NCBI RefSeq assembly: GCF_027571385.1
Contig: NZ_CP085636.1
Coordinates: 5,566,501-5,630,500, forward strand
Reading direction: 5' to 3'
Length of the DNA stretch: 64,000 bases
DNA from: Shewanella sp. MTB7
GTDB lineage: Bacteria > Pseudomonadota > Gammaproteobacteria > Enterobacterales > Shewanellaceae
A program made the position numbers and the translations under genes. A model generated the notes under the pieces. That model was not told the origin of the DNA. It saw only the letters and a list, made by a program, of their open reading frames with translations, and did not search any database. Of this stretch, positions 1 to 9,178 are shown one piece after another. Every line of letters starts with the position of its first letter. Position 1 is the stretch's first letter.

Positions 1-467
1 AAGTTTGAACCTTTAAGTGACTCATCAAGGAACTCAAGACCGTAGTTAAACTCATGGTTACCCAAGTTAGCGGCATCGTATTGCAATTCGTTCATTGCTT
101 TATAAACAGGGTGGGTATTTTCTTTAACGTGCTCAGTACCCAGCGAAGCCATATAGTCGCCCATTGGGCTACCTTGGATTAAGTCGCCATTATCAAACAA
201 CATGCTATTTGCAACTTCTTCGCGTGCAGCTTCGATAACCAAAGAGGTACGTGCTAAACCCCATTCAGGCAGTTTAGTTTCGTTGGCTTCTTTGCTGACA
301 AAGTAATTGTATGGCATTACGTTGGTGTGGATGTCTGTTGTTTCCATCAAACGAACAGTGATGGTGTTGTCGCTAACATTATCATTATCATTTGATGAGC
401 TGTTACAACCCACTAGTGCCGCAGCAATGCTTGAAACAAGCAGAAGCTTTTTAGTACTTAATTTCAT
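1..467 (-). CDS. cpdB: 2',3'-cyclic-nucleotide 2'-phosphodiesterase/3'-nucleotidase, N-terminal part (cut by window start)
   Basis: Only the first 155 codons are in the window; the rest lies to the left. The protein starts with a lipoprotein signal ending in the lipobox LVGC (Cys21), then a low-complexity Asn/Asp/Ser linker. The metallophosphatase fold follows, with its metal-binding motifs visible: D45-x-H47 in TTDIHTN, the GD motif at 94-95 and LGNHEFNYG at 135-143. CpdB enzymes hydrolyse 2',3'-cyclic nucleotides and 3'-nucleotides in the periplasm, so the cell can use external nucleotides for phosphate and nucleosides. Most characterised CpdB proteins are soluble and periplasmic; the lipobox suggests this one is membrane-anchored, as is common in Shewanella-like relatives. 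The start follows a GGAG ribosome site 6 bases upstream. Confidence 0.85.
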   Translation of the reverse strand, partial: MKLSTKKLLLVSSIAAALVGCNSSSNDNDNVSDNTITVRLMETTDIHTNVMPYNYFVSKEANETKLPEWGLARTSLVIEAAREEVANSMLFDNGDLIQGSPMGDYMASLGTEHVKENTHPVYKAMNELQYDAANLGNHEFNYGLEFLDESLKGSN

Positions 468-1550
468 CTTTACTCCAAAAACCATTTTATTATTTTTAAT
501 TAAAATCATTACCACCACTTAAGAACTCGATAGTGTATTCTCAAATGAAGTAGGAAATATCGACCAATCATGTTCAATATCAATAAATTCGGAGTAAAAT
601 TAAATAAAAAAGACAAGTAAGTAAAGTGAACAATATATGTCTTACAACAAGCGTTAACAATTTAAATTAATAAGTAATTAACTGTGCAAACAAATTAAGT
701 AATAAAATTAAAAATGTACATAATAGAAAGGCATAACAAACAATAAAGAACCTCATCTAGGCATATACACAATCTCAAAGCCAAGTACAACTACACAACC
801 AAGCTCCACCCAATTACACACAAAGAAAACCTTTAACGCTTTTCAATTACAATGATTGCATTAATATTCGTGAATTAATGCCACATAAATATACATTCAA
901 CATCGCAACATCGTCCATAAAATAGAACGCTCAAACCAAATAACAATTTAAACCAATAAGAAACAACAAGCTAACTCACTACACTATAAAAAATCATTAT
1001 AGAAAGATGTGATTAAGTCATATTTATATCTTTAGTAAGCATGCCTAGATCACTCATTTGCTGAATTAGTAAGTAATTATCTATCCTGTTGATATTTAAT
1101 GATCAAAACAGATCAACTCTGACTAGAGACTAAAATTTAGTGATGTTTTTTATCGCAAAAATATTTTCAATAAATATAATGTTTAACACTGAAAACCATC
1201 AATATCAACAACGCAACGAGAGCGCTTAAGCAACAAATGAAACACCATGCGAACAATATAGATACGTAATAGCAACCTAGCTAAATAACTCTGCCAGCAA
1301 GGTTACCAAGAAAAACATAACTAAAACTCCCGCCATTATTTCTGTGAAGCCCAGCCCCTTTTTTTCAAAATAGAAGTGCACGTAATTAACTATGTCGGTC
1401 TATATTGGTTTGTCAGACTCTGCCTCTAATTATCTGGGTGGCTATGATTATCTATAAAATCTGCATCCAGAATTACCTGTGGCTTTGTTAATCATTAATC
1501 GCTATGTTACTTTTCAGTATCATCAAGATATTAAAATTGAATTTGCTACT
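468..1550. other. AT-rich gap without a recognisable gene
   Basis: This stretch of about 1.1 kb is markedly AT-rich and stop codons are dense in all frames. It should hold the promoter of the leftward cpdB gene and that of the rightward DUF2461 gene. I see no tRNA, clear terminator hairpin or open frame with a credible ribosome site. A small RNA cannot be excluded by eye. Confidence 0.5.
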
Positions 1551-2222
1551 ATGTTGACTCCCCAAAGCTTATCGTTTTTATCCTTGCTCGCCGCCAACAA
1601 TGACAGGGAATGGTTTAAAGCCCATCAGGCTCAGTATGAAGAGTTAATACGCACGCCTGCGCTTAAGTTTATTGAACAGATGCAGCCCCATGTTCACGCT
1701 CTGTCTCCCAGATTAAACGCTATAGCCAAAAAGGTAGGTGGCAGCCTGATGCTTCCCCAACGCGATGCTAGGTTCAGTAAAGATAAAACGCCATATAAAC
1801 TTTATATAGGCATTCGATTTCGTCATTTTCAAGCTCAAGGAGCGCCAGTCCCTAGACTTTATCTGCATATAGCCAACGACTCTTGCTTTTTAGGTGCCGG
1901 AATTTGGAATCCAGATAGTAAGGCGCTCAATAAAATACGCACCTGTATTGATGAAAACCCCAATGCCTACAACAAGGCCTTAGCCCAACTGCGTGCCGGC
2001 GGCTTTGAAATGCAAGGAGCCAGCCTTATTCGCCCACCCAGAGGTTATGACAAAACTCACCCCATGATCGATGAACTCAAGCGCAAAGAGTTTTTCGCCA
2101 TTAAAAAGCTCACCCCAGAGCAGATTTTTGCTGAAGATTTTGTCTCTTGGTGCGCCGAGGAATTTAAGCAGACTCAAAAACTAATGAGTTACTTGTGTTT
2201 TGCACTGGATTTGGATTACTAA
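1551..2222 (+). CDS. DUF2461 family protein (TIGR02453)
   Basis: The 223-residue product has the hallmarks of DUF2461: an N-terminal FLxxLAANNDREWFKAH segment, a central motif RDARFSKDKTPYKLYIG and a C-terminal helical part. The function of the family is unknown; it is widespread, soluble and about 220 residues long, which fits. The frame is open from 1479, but the ATG at 1551 gives the usual family N terminus, so I prefer it; no strong ribosome site marks either start. The stop codon lies inside the 7-bp target duplication of the ISL3-type insertion sequence that begins 4 bases later, so the insertion just missed disrupting the gene. Confidence 0.8.
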   Translation: MLTPQSLSFLSLLAANNDREWFKAHQAQYEELIRTPALKFIEQMQPHVHALSPRLNAIAKKVGGSLMLPQRDARFSKDKTPYKLYIGIRFRHFQAQGAPVPRLYLHIANDSCFLGAGIWNPDSKALNKIRTCIDENPNAYNKALAQLRAGGFEMQGASLIRPPRGYDKTHPMIDELKRKEFFAIKKLTPEQIFAEDFVSWCAEEFKQTQKLMSYLCFALDLDY

Positions 2223-2225
2223 GGC
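2219..2225. repeat. Target-site duplication of the ISL3 element, left copy
   Basis: CTAAGGC directly precedes the left inverted repeat and is repeated at 3574-3580 directly after the right one. Removing the element and one copy restores a continuous sequence from the DUF2461 stop codon into the downstream spacer. ISL3 elements usually duplicate 8 bp; here 7 bp are identical. Confidence 0.75.
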
Positions 2226-3573
2226 GGCTCTTCTCCGCTTACATGAGCTTGATATTTGGATAAAAGGTTGAATGGGTGTCAGGGACTGATGTTTGTCTGA
2301 TCTTGAGTTTGAAATATTCAATGTCTCGTATTCCTCTAGCTCTTCGCCTGAGTAAACCAATAGAGACATTCCCTGCTTCAACTCGAGCGTTGGTTAATTT
2401 ATATTTTGCGTAATTACAGACGCCGACTTTTCTATCCAATAGTGCGTCAGCATAATTACACAAGGACAATATCCTCGTTGACTTAGCAAGATCGCACCAA
2501 GCTTCAAGTGCCTTTACCATCGACTTGTAACACGGTTCATCCCATATCGCTTGTAACTGCTCTTTCAGCATATAAACAATGCAGAGAGTCTTGTTACTCT
2601 CGAGTAAGTCACCAAGTCTATCAGACTGTCTTTCATCCAGTTTATGGGCATTTTTCAGCAAGAGAAACAACGTTCCTTTAAGCATTTTTTTATCTTCATG
2701 AGAACCATTTCGAAAGGCTTTGGCGCGTTCTTTTTTGATTAATAAGCAATAGTTTTGCATCACATGAAATCGGTCGAAAACGATATCGGCGTTAGGGAGC
2801 ATTTTTCTTACTGCGGATTGATAAGGCTGACCCATAACCATTGAAACCGCTTTAATACCGTCTCTCGTCGCGGTTGATAGTTGCTCGAAGAACGAAATAA
2901 GGACCGCTGCTTTTCTACCGTGTTCGACCCAAATTAAATGACCAGAAACCAAATCGTATACCACTGTCATGTAGTCATGTCTTTTAGCTCGGGCTACCTC
3001 ATCAACGCCAATATGGATTAAATTGTTAAGCTTTGCGGGCTCTAGGCCTGGTAGGGTTGAATGTAGATATTCCTTATCAATGTTCTTTACCGTCTCCCAG
3101 CGAATACCTAAATGTTGAGAGACTGCGTGAATGCTCATGTATCGGCACAATCCACTAATGAACTGACAGAAGCGAATGGTATATCGCGCTCCTTTTGCAA
3201 CGTATTCAGTCGCCTCAATTAACCTTCTTCCGTCTTTATCTCTGGTCTGAGCGAGTTCGACTTCGATGCTACAAGGACGTCCACTAACAGGTAGATCGTG
3301 TACCCGCCTTCTTACATAGTGATCAACTGTACATCGCCTTTCAGTTCTTGGTTCTTTAACCTTAAACCGTCCGTCTCGGCGGCATCGTACAAGAACAGAG
3401 TGAGAGCCTTGTTCTATAGAAAAGGACTGCACACATTGCCCTTTAAAGCTAAATAGGGCGGATGGTAATGATGGCAAGGTATATTCACTTATTCACAAAT
3501 AAAAAAGTGTTGTAAATGATAATGTTATTTATGACCTTTGATATGAATAGACTCACCTAAGCGGAGAAGAGCC
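2226..3573 (-). mobile_element. ISL3-family insertion sequence, apparently complete (1348 bp)
   Basis: The ends are perfect 16-bp inverted repeats: GGCTCTTCTCCGCTTA at 2226-2241 and its reverse complement at 3558-3573. GGCTCTT is typical for ISL3 ends. A single transposase gene on the minus strand fills the element, and its stop codon lies inside the left repeat. A 7-bp direct repeat flanks the element. Intact ends, an open transposase and an identical flanking duplication suggest recent insertion and possible activity. Confidence 0.9.
2239..3477 (-). CDS. tnpA: ISL3-family transposase
   Basis: The 412-residue product resembles ISL3-type DDE transposases. A cysteine-containing N-terminal region (about 1-75) is followed by a helix-turn-helix-like segment near 115-135 (HAVSQHLGIRWETVKNID). 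The catalytic core has first acidic residue in IHIGVDEVARAKRHDY, second in ADIVFDRFHVMQN, and a C-terminal Glu in NARVEAGNVSIGLLRRRARG. It would cut and rejoin the element at the 16-bp ends described for the IS. The frame is uninterrupted. The length is near the usual 400-440 residues of the family. Confidence 0.9.
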   Translation of the reverse strand: MPSLPSALFSFKGQCVQSFSIEQGSHSVLVRCRRDGRFKVKEPRTERRCTVDHYVRRRVHDLPVSGRPCSIEVELAQTRDKDGRRLIEATEYVAKGARYTIRFCQFISGLCRYMSIHAVSQHLGIRWETVKNIDKEYLHSTLPGLEPAKLNNLIHIGVDEVARAKRHDYMTVVYDLVSGHLIWVEHGRKAAVLISFFEQLSTATRDGIKAVSMVMGQPYQSAVRKMLPNADIVFDRFHVMQNYCLLIKKERAKAFRNGSHEDKKMLKGTLFLLLKNAHKLDERQSDRLGDLLESNKTLCIVYMLKEQLQAIWDEPCYKSMVKALEAWCDLAKSTRILSLCNYADALLDRKVGVCNYAKYKLTNARVEAGNVSIGLLRRRARGIRDIEYFKLKIRQTSVPDTHSTFYPNIKLM

Positions 3574-3580
3574 CTAAGGC
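3574..3580. repeat. Target-site duplication of the ISL3 element, right copy
   Basis: CTAAGGC matches the sequence at 2219-2225 on the other side of the element. Confidence 0.75.
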
Positions 3581-3751
3581 TACAGCTTATTGAAGCTTAT
3601 TGGGGGCAGAGTAAGATAGACTCAAATGAATAGTTTCTGAAGCCACAGCTTGTAACAACAGACTCGATTGCTAGAATGGCTGCATATATCTTGAGGTAGC
3701 TTGGGTATAGAGTGTACGAATTATGAAATATTAGCTTACAGGAGAAATATC

Positions 3752-4231
3752 ATGGGCTTTGCGCTTTGCGATCTCACAGTAACCAGCACCGCTTTTACTC
3801 AACTAAGCTCGATTCCTAAATCACATACAGGTGAGGCTGAGAATATTTCCCCACAGCTCAGTTGGACAAATATTCCTGATGGCTGCAAATCATTTGCCGT
3901 TGTCTGTCATGATCCCGATGCCCCCTTGGTGAGCCCTGATGGCTCATACGGCTTCGTACATTGGCTTGTTTACAATATCCCATCTAATATTTTTCAACTT
4001 GAAGAAAACAGCAATCTTTACACCTCTGGACTTAACAACTTTGGGCGAGGTGAGTACGGTGGACCAATGCCTCCCAAAGGCCACGGCATTCACCTGTATT
4101 ACTTTTGGGTTTTGGCACTGGATGCGCAGTTGGATCTCCCCAAAGGACTGAGCATGAGAGAACTGCTAGCTAAAGTTGAACCTAACTTGATTGGCATGAA
4201 TCGCTTGGTCGGTAAGTATCAGCGAGACTGA
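3752..4231 (+). CDS. YbhB/YbcL family Raf-kinase-inhibitor-like (PEBP) protein
   Basis: The 159-residue product is a phosphatidylethanolamine-binding-protein fold of the bacterial YbhB/YbcL type. Visible motifs are SPQLSWTNIPDGCKSFAVVCHDPDAP (first part NISPQLSW, second part DPDAP), HWLVYNIP, and the late GHGIHLYYFWVLALD, which match the conserved ligand-pocket segments of PEBPs. It has no signal peptide, so it is probably cytoplasmic; the role of bacterial members is not settled. The frame is open from 3701 but the ATG at 3752 has an AGGAG ribosome site 8-12 bases upstream and gives the normal length. It is a single gene between an IS and a convergent transporter gene. Confidence 0.9.
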   Translation: MGFALCDLTVTSTAFTQLSSIPKSHTGEAENISPQLSWTNIPDGCKSFAVVCHDPDAPLVSPDGSYGFVHWLVYNIPSNIFQLEENSNLYTSGLNNFGRGEYGGPMPPKGHGIHLYYFWVLALDAQLDLPKGLSMRELLAKVEPNLIGMNRLVGKYQRD

Positions 4232-4326
4232 ATTTAAAACTAAATAAATGGGGTTTGTGGATCAGAGGGGATGAGTAAACCGGAGGAGAGACAACTCTTA
4301 CTCTTATCCTAATTATCTTAGTCTTA

Positions 4327-5628
4327 TCAAGGATAACTTTTTGAAACAGGCGTCACCTCGATCTTATCGGGCCGATTGCCATCAAGCGTTAACACTGTAA
4401 AACGCCACCGCTCCCACACAAATACATCTCCTACCTTGGGCATGCTATCTAGACACCACATAAGCATGCCGCTTAGGATGTGGTAGCCATGCTGCTCCTC
4501 ATCGGGGAGGGCGTCTAGCTCCAGTAGATCTTTGAGCACCAAAATAGGGATAAGTCCATTCATGGTCCAGCTGCCATCAGTGTGTTGCTTGGACCCGATA
4601 TCATCGGGTGAATGAGATTTAAACTCGCCGGCCAGCGCTTCAAGCAGGTCAGTGGGGGTCACTATGCCTTGCAGATCGCCATATTCATCGACAACAAAGA
4701 CTAAATGTTCACCAGTGTGACGAAAAAAAGCCAATAGCTGGCTACCGCTCCAGCTCTCAGGAATAAAGACGGGCGGAACTGCTGCTGACTTTATTGCCGC
4801 GTTATCCAGCGCCCCTGATATTTTTATTTTCAGTAGCTTCTTTGCAGACAGCACGCCAATTGGGTTATCTATCTCTCTATCAATAATGGGAAAGCGCTCA
4901 TGCTCTGCGGCTAATAAAGATGTTAGGTTGCTATCTATAGGCTTACTTAAATCAAAGGCTAAGATGTCGCTGCGGGGGGTGAGTAAAGATGACACTTTAC
5001 GGTCATCGAGATGGAAGACATTGCGTACCATATCTCGTTCCTGAGGCGCAATGCTACCACTGCGAGCCCCCTCCATTAGCAGGGCAAAAATATCCTCTTC
5101 GGTGATGGCTTCCTCACCGCTTCCTCGACCTTTACCCAACAGGTTAAGCATGAGGTCAGTCGACCAGGCCAGTAGCGTCACAAAGGGTCGAGATAGCATG
5201 GCTAGAAAGGTGAGTGGCCTAGCAACTAAGCGGGCAAAAAGTTCAGGATGGAGCTGGGCCAGTCTTTTGGGCACCAGTTCACCAATGACAATAGATAGAT
5301 AAGTGATCCCCAGTACAACAATAACAGTTGAGGCCATAGAGGCCGTTTTTGAAGACACTCCCCACGAAGTTAGATACTCGGCTAATGGTGCCGCCAACGC
5401 CGCCTCACCATAGATACCATTAAGCAGGCCTATGGTGGTTATGCCAATCTGTACTGTAGATAGAAATCGAGTGGGATCTTGTTTGAGTTTAATCGCATTA
5501 GCAGCGCCACTATCTCCTTTATCGGCAAGCTTTTGTAACCGGCTATTGCGGGCTGAAACCAGTGCAATTTCAGACATAGCAAACAAGCCATTAAGAAGAA
5601 TAAGCGCCATTAAGATCAACACGTCCAT
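4327..5628 (-). CDS. CorC/HlyC-type transporter with DUF21 and CBS domains
   Basis: The 433-residue protein has a DUF21/CNNM membrane domain (about 1-190, hydrophobic segments at 1-20, 60-80, 95-120, 140-165), a CBS pair (about 205-335, ending HLVFVVDEYGDLQGIVTPTDLLEALAGEF) and a C-terminal CorC_HlyC domain (about 350-430). This family is tied to divalent-cation, mainly magnesium and cobalt, export or homeostasis; the name 'hemolysin' in databases is historical. The start at 5628 follows an AAGGAGTTTGC ribosome site. Gene order shows no operon partner: the next gene left is convergent and hipA lies upstream on the same strand after a 280-bp gap. Confidence 0.88.
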   Translation of the reverse strand: MDVLILMALILLNGLFAMSEIALVSARNSRLQKLADKGDSGAANAIKLKQDPTRFLSTVQIGITTIGLLNGIYGEAALAAPLAEYLTSWGVSSKTASMASTVIVVLGITYLSIVIGELVPKRLAQLHPELFARLVARPLTFLAMLSRPFVTLLAWSTDLMLNLLGKGRGSGEEAITEEDIFALLMEGARSGSIAPQERDMVRNVFHLDDRKVSSLLTPRSDILAFDLSKPIDSNLTSLLAAEHERFPIIDREIDNPIGVLSAKKLLKIKISGALDNAAIKSAAVPPVFIPESWSGSQLLAFFRHTGEHLVFVVDEYGDLQGIVTPTDLLEALAGEFKSHSPDDIGSKQHTDGSWTMNGLIPILVLKDLLELDALPDEEQHGYHILSGMLMWCLDSMPKVGDVFVWERWRFTVLTLDGNRPDKIEVTPVSKSYP

Positions 5629-5910
5629 GCAAACTCCTTAAAAATACAAGCGACTCGTTAACTTTGCACCAAGCTGCGTTAAAGGCAAAGTATTTATTTA
5701 AAGTCTGCACAGTTAAATCGATTAATATTCAACTAAATAATCAGCTTAGAAGGGATATTATTTAGTTAGATCTGTATTCGCCCTTCTTTGCTATGTGATA
5801 GTTGCCGTACCCGGTAAACATGCCATTATCGTTGGGTGTCTATGAAAAACTGCGAACTTAGACACAGCATAACAATCCATCAAGAATCATGAGTGGCCAT
5901 GTTATTTTTT

Positions 5911-7212
5911 CTACAATTCAATATTTTTGATTTCTGCAGCGCTAGCTAGATAGCGTTCGCACCTAGCCAGTAGCAGTGCTTTGTATGCATCGACAAAGTC
6001 TTGCTCGGCTTTATCAAGTGCAGGAAGCATTACTATAACGTTATCTATGACTTGGGTTATCTTAGTCGCCATTTGAGTTAAATTATTGATAAGTAAAGTC
6101 CTTGGCAGGCCTATATCTTCAATAAACGAGGCTAGCTGATAAGCGTAGATCTTGTTGGGATCAAATTCATCATCTATCGCCATTGCCATCTCTTGCTCAA
6201 ATTCATCGTACAGCGTTACACATACCAAGTCGTACCATGGCGTAGGCACGAGACCTTCTGGCGTCATAAAGAATGAGTAGTTTTTACCGTGAGCATCAGC
6301 ATTACCGCTAAGTAAATTAAATAGCGCCCACTGCAGCATATCTTGCTTAGCCGCAGCCGGATTACTGCACTGGCTCGCTAAACCAAATAGTCTTGCAAAG
6401 CTAACGCCCTCGCGGATATCTCTCACATCGTGGCCAGCACCAAAATTACGCTCATACTTTTTGTTAACGCTAAATCCGAGTGTTTGGCAGCTATCGATAA
6501 TATGCCGTCTAAGCACTTTATGCTCATCAGGCAGATAGCGACGATCAAAGCGTTCAACACATAGTGCTTTATATTGACCAAAGTAGCTGATTTCTACGTT
6601 TGCCACATGCATTGATATGGCCTTAGCCAAACGCATGGTCAAAAATTCATTAATAACTAAATGTTGATGCTTTTCAAACTTTAGAATGTGTGTTGATGAA
6701 AGCGCGCCTTCAGCAAAACCAAATGCTTTACCGTTATAAAATAGGTTTAGTTTTGACTGTACACCTGCTACCGACAGCCTTGGCTTACCATCCCATACTT
6801 CCATTGGCCAACTATCAGGGTCTTCGAGGCGCTTAATGACTTCTGCATCGCTTATTGCTCTGAATGACGTCTCAGGTAGTAATGATTCTTTAAGAGAAAA
6901 GGCGATTGCACCAGCGGTGTCGAGACCAATGCCACGGACAAGTGCAAAGGTGTTCCCCCTAGACACACCTAGCGATTCAATAAGGTAATCGAGCCCCTTA
7001 TTCTCAGGAAGCAAATTAACCAAGAACATTGAGATTTGATTGCTACGCCCACTGCCATCTAGAGGAATCATGGGCGATATAGGAAAACCACGTTGTTGCC
7101 AATCATTGGTATAGTTAACAGCAAATGTCTCAGTAGCGGTATCGAATGACAGCTCACCGATAATTTGCTCACCGAGATGCATATCTAAAACGAGATTTAC
7201 AGAATCCGCCAT
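5911..7212 (-). CDS. hipA: HipA-type serine/threonine kinase toxin
   Basis: The 433-residue protein is a type II toxin kinase. It carries the N-terminal HipA_N region (about 1-115), the Ser-containing loop LSVAGVQSK with Ser147 at the place of the autophosphorylated serine (Ser150 in E. coli HipA), the catalytic loop NADAHGKN (Asp306) and the metal-binding PWYDLV (Asp328). E. coli HipA phosphorylates glutamyl-tRNA synthetase and causes growth arrest and persistence; HipA proteins of this length occur in Shewanella. All key residues are present, so it is probably active. It starts 3 bases after the hipB stop codon, so the two are one operon with antitoxin first, and the product should form a DNA-bound complex with HipB. 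Confidence 0.93.
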   Translation of the reverse strand: MADSVNLVLDMHLGEQIIGELSFDTATETFAVNYTNDWQQRGFPISPMIPLDGSGRSNQISMFLVNLLPENKGLDYLIESLGVSRGNTFALVRGIGLDTAGAIAFSLKESLLPETSFRAISDAEVIKRLEDPDSWPMEVWDGKPRLSVAGVQSKLNLFYNGKAFGFAEGALSSTHILKFEKHQHLVINEFLTMRLAKAISMHVANVEISYFGQYKALCVERFDRRYLPDEHKVLRRHIIDSCQTLGFSVNKKYERNFGAGHDVRDIREGVSFARLFGLASQCSNPAAAKQDMLQWALFNLLSGNADAHGKNYSFFMTPEGLVPTPWYDLVCVTLYDEFEQEMAMAIDDEFDPNKIYAYQLASFIEDIGLPRTLLINNLTQMATKITQVIDNVIVMLPALDKAEQDFVDAYKALLLARCERYLASAAEIKNIEL

Positions 7213-7215
7213 GTG

Positions 7216-7452
7216 TTAGTACCACCCGCTAGCATTAGTCGTGCTGTTTTGCTTAGCAACAATAGCGACACCCAAACCATCAAGGATTTTAAACACGGTA
7301 GAGATATAAACGTCTTCACCTTTCTCTACTCGAATAAAAGTCTTTTTAGTGACACCGCACAACATGGCGGCCACCTCTTGAGTAAGCCCAGCTTTTTTTC
7401 TGTTTTCTTTAACCAGTAAACCCAAGGATTGTTGATTTAGCGTAGGCCCCAT
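7216..7452 (-). CDS. hipB: HipB-type antitoxin, HTH (Xre family)
   Basis: The 78-residue protein has a helix-turn-helix of the Cro/Xre class (about 11-65: [20 protein letters not shown], then [12 protein letters not shown]). It is the expected antitoxin and repressor for the HipA encoded 3 bases downstream. HipB dimers bind paired operators upstream of the operon and hold HipA inactive. Two palindromes of form AGTGT-N8-ACACT lie upstream at 7516-7541 and 7617-7640 and fit that role. The ribosome site is weak, which could limit expression. Confidence 0.9.
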   Translation of the reverse strand: MGPTLNQQSLGLLVKENRKKAGLTQEVAAMLCGVTKKTFIRVEKGEDVYISTVFKILDGLGVAIVAKQNSTTNASGWY

Positions 7453-7515
7453 AACATAAGTCCCATAACGTTAGTTAAAAGTGTACTTTAGCTCTGAATG
7501 TTCGATTATCCAACA

Positions 7516-7541
7516 AAAAAGTGTAACGAAATACACTTTTT
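7516..7541. promoter_or_regulatory. Candidate hipBA operator O1
   Basis: A perfect inverted repeat: AAAAAGTGTA, 6 bases, TACACTTTTT. The core is AGTGT-N8-ACACT. It lies 64 bases upstream of hipB, where a repressor would block transcription. Assignment to HipB is inferred from position and from the second matching site. Confidence 0.65.
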
Positions 7542-7616
7542 AACTGTTTAACGCATTAACACACTCGGAAGTATAGGTTCGTACACTTTTGTATTAACTG
7601 AGCTGCTACACGACCA

Positions 7617-7640
7617 AATAGTGTCACTTGTTACACTATT
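7617..7640. promoter_or_regulatory. Candidate hipBA operator O2
   Basis: A perfect inverted repeat: AATAGTGT, 8 bases, ACACTATT, with the same AGTGT-N8-ACACT core as the site at 7516-7541. The two centres are exactly 100 bp apart. Extra half-sites lie at 7480-7486 and 7581-7590. Confidence 0.6.
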
Positions 7641-7732
7641 TAATGATTTTAGCGATTAACTCAAAAATGTAGTCTAAGAATCAAAGTACAATTAGTGATG
7701 GGTGGCGATGCGACTCTTTTGATACCGGTGAA

Positions 7733-7915
7733 CTATCTACACTCAATTAAAAGGGTATATGAAACCACAAATCCATTAAACCAACTGTTAGGCGTGATTG
7801 ATACAAGCTCCCCCCCTTGTTTGCTTACTTCATCAATTTGAGCATTCAATGCCTCTAAATCTACCTCTCCAAAACCCCAAAGTTTCCTCTGTTTAAACTC
7901 AACAACCTTTCTCAT
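7733..7915 (-). CDS. Small uncharacterised protein (60 aa)
   Basis: I do not recognise a named family with confidence. The product is soluble, begins MRKVVEFKQRK, has an amphipathic helix (about 18-34) and ends with a beta-rich segment (LVSITPNSWFNGFVVSYTLLIE), a pattern like short DUF4177-type proteins. A strong AGGGAG ribosome site about 8 bases before the ATG supports a real gene. It is transcribed toward hipB from beyond the two operators, separated by about 280 bases, so it may be an independent unit. Confidence 0.55.
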   Translation of the reverse strand: MRKVVEFKQRKLWGFGEVDLEALNAQIDEVSKQGGELVSITPNSWFNGFVVSYTLLIECR

Positions 7916-8093
7916 TATTACGCTCCCTGCTAATGAAACTTATCACATTTGTAGACACGCCTTGCGCGTTTATCCGCTGAAAGCACCTCTGCTATTTACC
8001 TTGTTTGAAACTACATGCTTTACACTTTTTAAACAACTTCAATGTAATGCAGAATCATGGACTTATCCTGCTACCCATTGCTTTCCATCTCAA

Positions 8094-8160
8094 AAAATAG
8101 GTAATATACATCTGATTTTTATCATGATTATTTAGAACGCTGAATGGATGCTGTTGATAA
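8094..8160 (+). repeat. Upstream region of NERD gene, repeated at 10352-10419
   Basis: This segment, including the shared run TAGGTAATATACATCTGATT, recurs before the 5' remnant at 10420. It shows that the promoter region was copied together with the gene. Confidence 0.7.
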
Positions 8161-9171
8161 ATGATTCTCAAGACTAAGCGACTTCAAAATACCAAAACAC
8201 CACAAACTGTAGCAGGCCAAAAACAGGAGCAGAGTGTCGCCTTCTTTCTACGTCGAGCCTACAAAGACCATAAGCAAGTACTGGTCATCAATGACTTTAA
8301 GTTCACTTTTAACGATGAGACTGCCCAGATTGATCACCTGATTATTTATCCTTATGGCTTTGTGTTGATCGAATCAAAAAGCATTAAAGGTCATGTCAAA
8401 GTTAACAAACAAGGTGAATGGACTAGAAGCCATAGCAGCAAGTGGCAAGGAATGGCATCGCCCATCAAACAAGTAGAGTTACAACAGGCCTTATTAAAAG
8501 AGCTACTACGCGAACATAAAAGCGAGATATTAGGTAAGTTACTGGGTATAAAGCAGCAGGGGTTCAACATGCGCTGTTGGGATCAACTCTGCGCCATATC
8601 CAGCGATGCTGTTATCGATAGAAACACTATGTCGGCAGCAGTCTCAGACAAGCTAGTAAAGTCGGAGTTTCTAGTCGATAAGCTAGATAAACTGATGAAC
8701 ATCAGAAACAGATTAATGAGAGTCATAAACATTAGCGACACTCGCCCTGACTTCTCACAGAAAGAGTTAGACTCTATAGGCTCCTCACTACTCGAACACC
8801 ATATCGAAAGCCAGCAGATAGGAAGCCAGCAGATAGAAGCACCTATCACACCGCCGACACTGATTGAACCAGCGACGATCCACCCCCAAACACCGCTATA
8901 CCAGCATGCTGTTCAGAGCCCAAACAAAGCACCACTGAATACACCCATATTACAAAACGAATTACGCTGTAAACATTGTGGTGAACCAACCAACTACACC
9001 CCAATGCCAGGTAAATTCGGCTACTACATTAAGTGTAATCAGTGCACTAAGAACACCCCCATGAAGCAAGCTTGCCCCCAGTGCCAAAGCAAGAACACCA
9101 AGGTACAAAAACGACAAGAAACCTACACGTTGAACTGCCAAGAATGTGGCAGTGGACTGAGAGTGATTTAG
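8161..9171 (+). CDS. NERD-domain (nuclease-related) protein with C-terminal zinc ribbons
   Basis: The 336-residue protein has an N-terminal NERD domain (about 15-135), with the nuclease-like core AQIDHLIIYPYGFVLIESKS: the Asp and the Glu-x-Lys (ESK) fit the PD-(D/E)xK-like NERD signature. A linker rich in Gln/Pro/Thr (about 215-260, with SQQIGSQQIEAP repeats) leads to two C-terminal zinc ribbons with CxxC pairs (CKHCGEP, CNQCTKN, CPQCQSK, CQECGSG; about 270-335), as in topoisomerase-type C4 fingers. NERD proteins probably act on DNA, but the substrate is unknown. Degraded copies of its 3' and 5' ends lie downstream at 9904-10172 and 10352-10581. Confidence 0.8.
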   Translation: MILKTKRLQNTKTPQTVAGQKQEQSVAFFLRRAYKDHKQVLVINDFKFTFNDETAQIDHLIIYPYGFVLIESKSIKGHVKVNKQGEWTRSHSSKWQGMASPIKQVELQQALLKELLREHKSEILGKLLGIKQQGFNMRCWDQLCAISSDAVIDRNTMSAAVSDKLVKSEFLVDKLDKLMNIRNRLMRVINISDTRPDFSQKELDSIGSSLLEHHIESQQIGSQQIEAPITPPTLIEPATIHPQTPLYQHAVQSPNKAPLNTPILQNELRCKHCGEPTNYTPMPGKFGYYIKCNQCTKNTPMKQACPQCQSKNTKVQKRQETYTLNCQECGSGLRVI

Positions 9172-9178
9172 TGGACTA

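Noticed and set aside
3683..3711. Possible end of a third TACCC-family element (CTTGAGGTAGCTTGGGTATA)
   Set aside because: Only one end is visible; no matching left end or interior was found, so it is at most a remnant.
7213..7419. Plus-strand frame opposite hipB
   Set aside because: Antisense shadow of hipB, no supporting signal.
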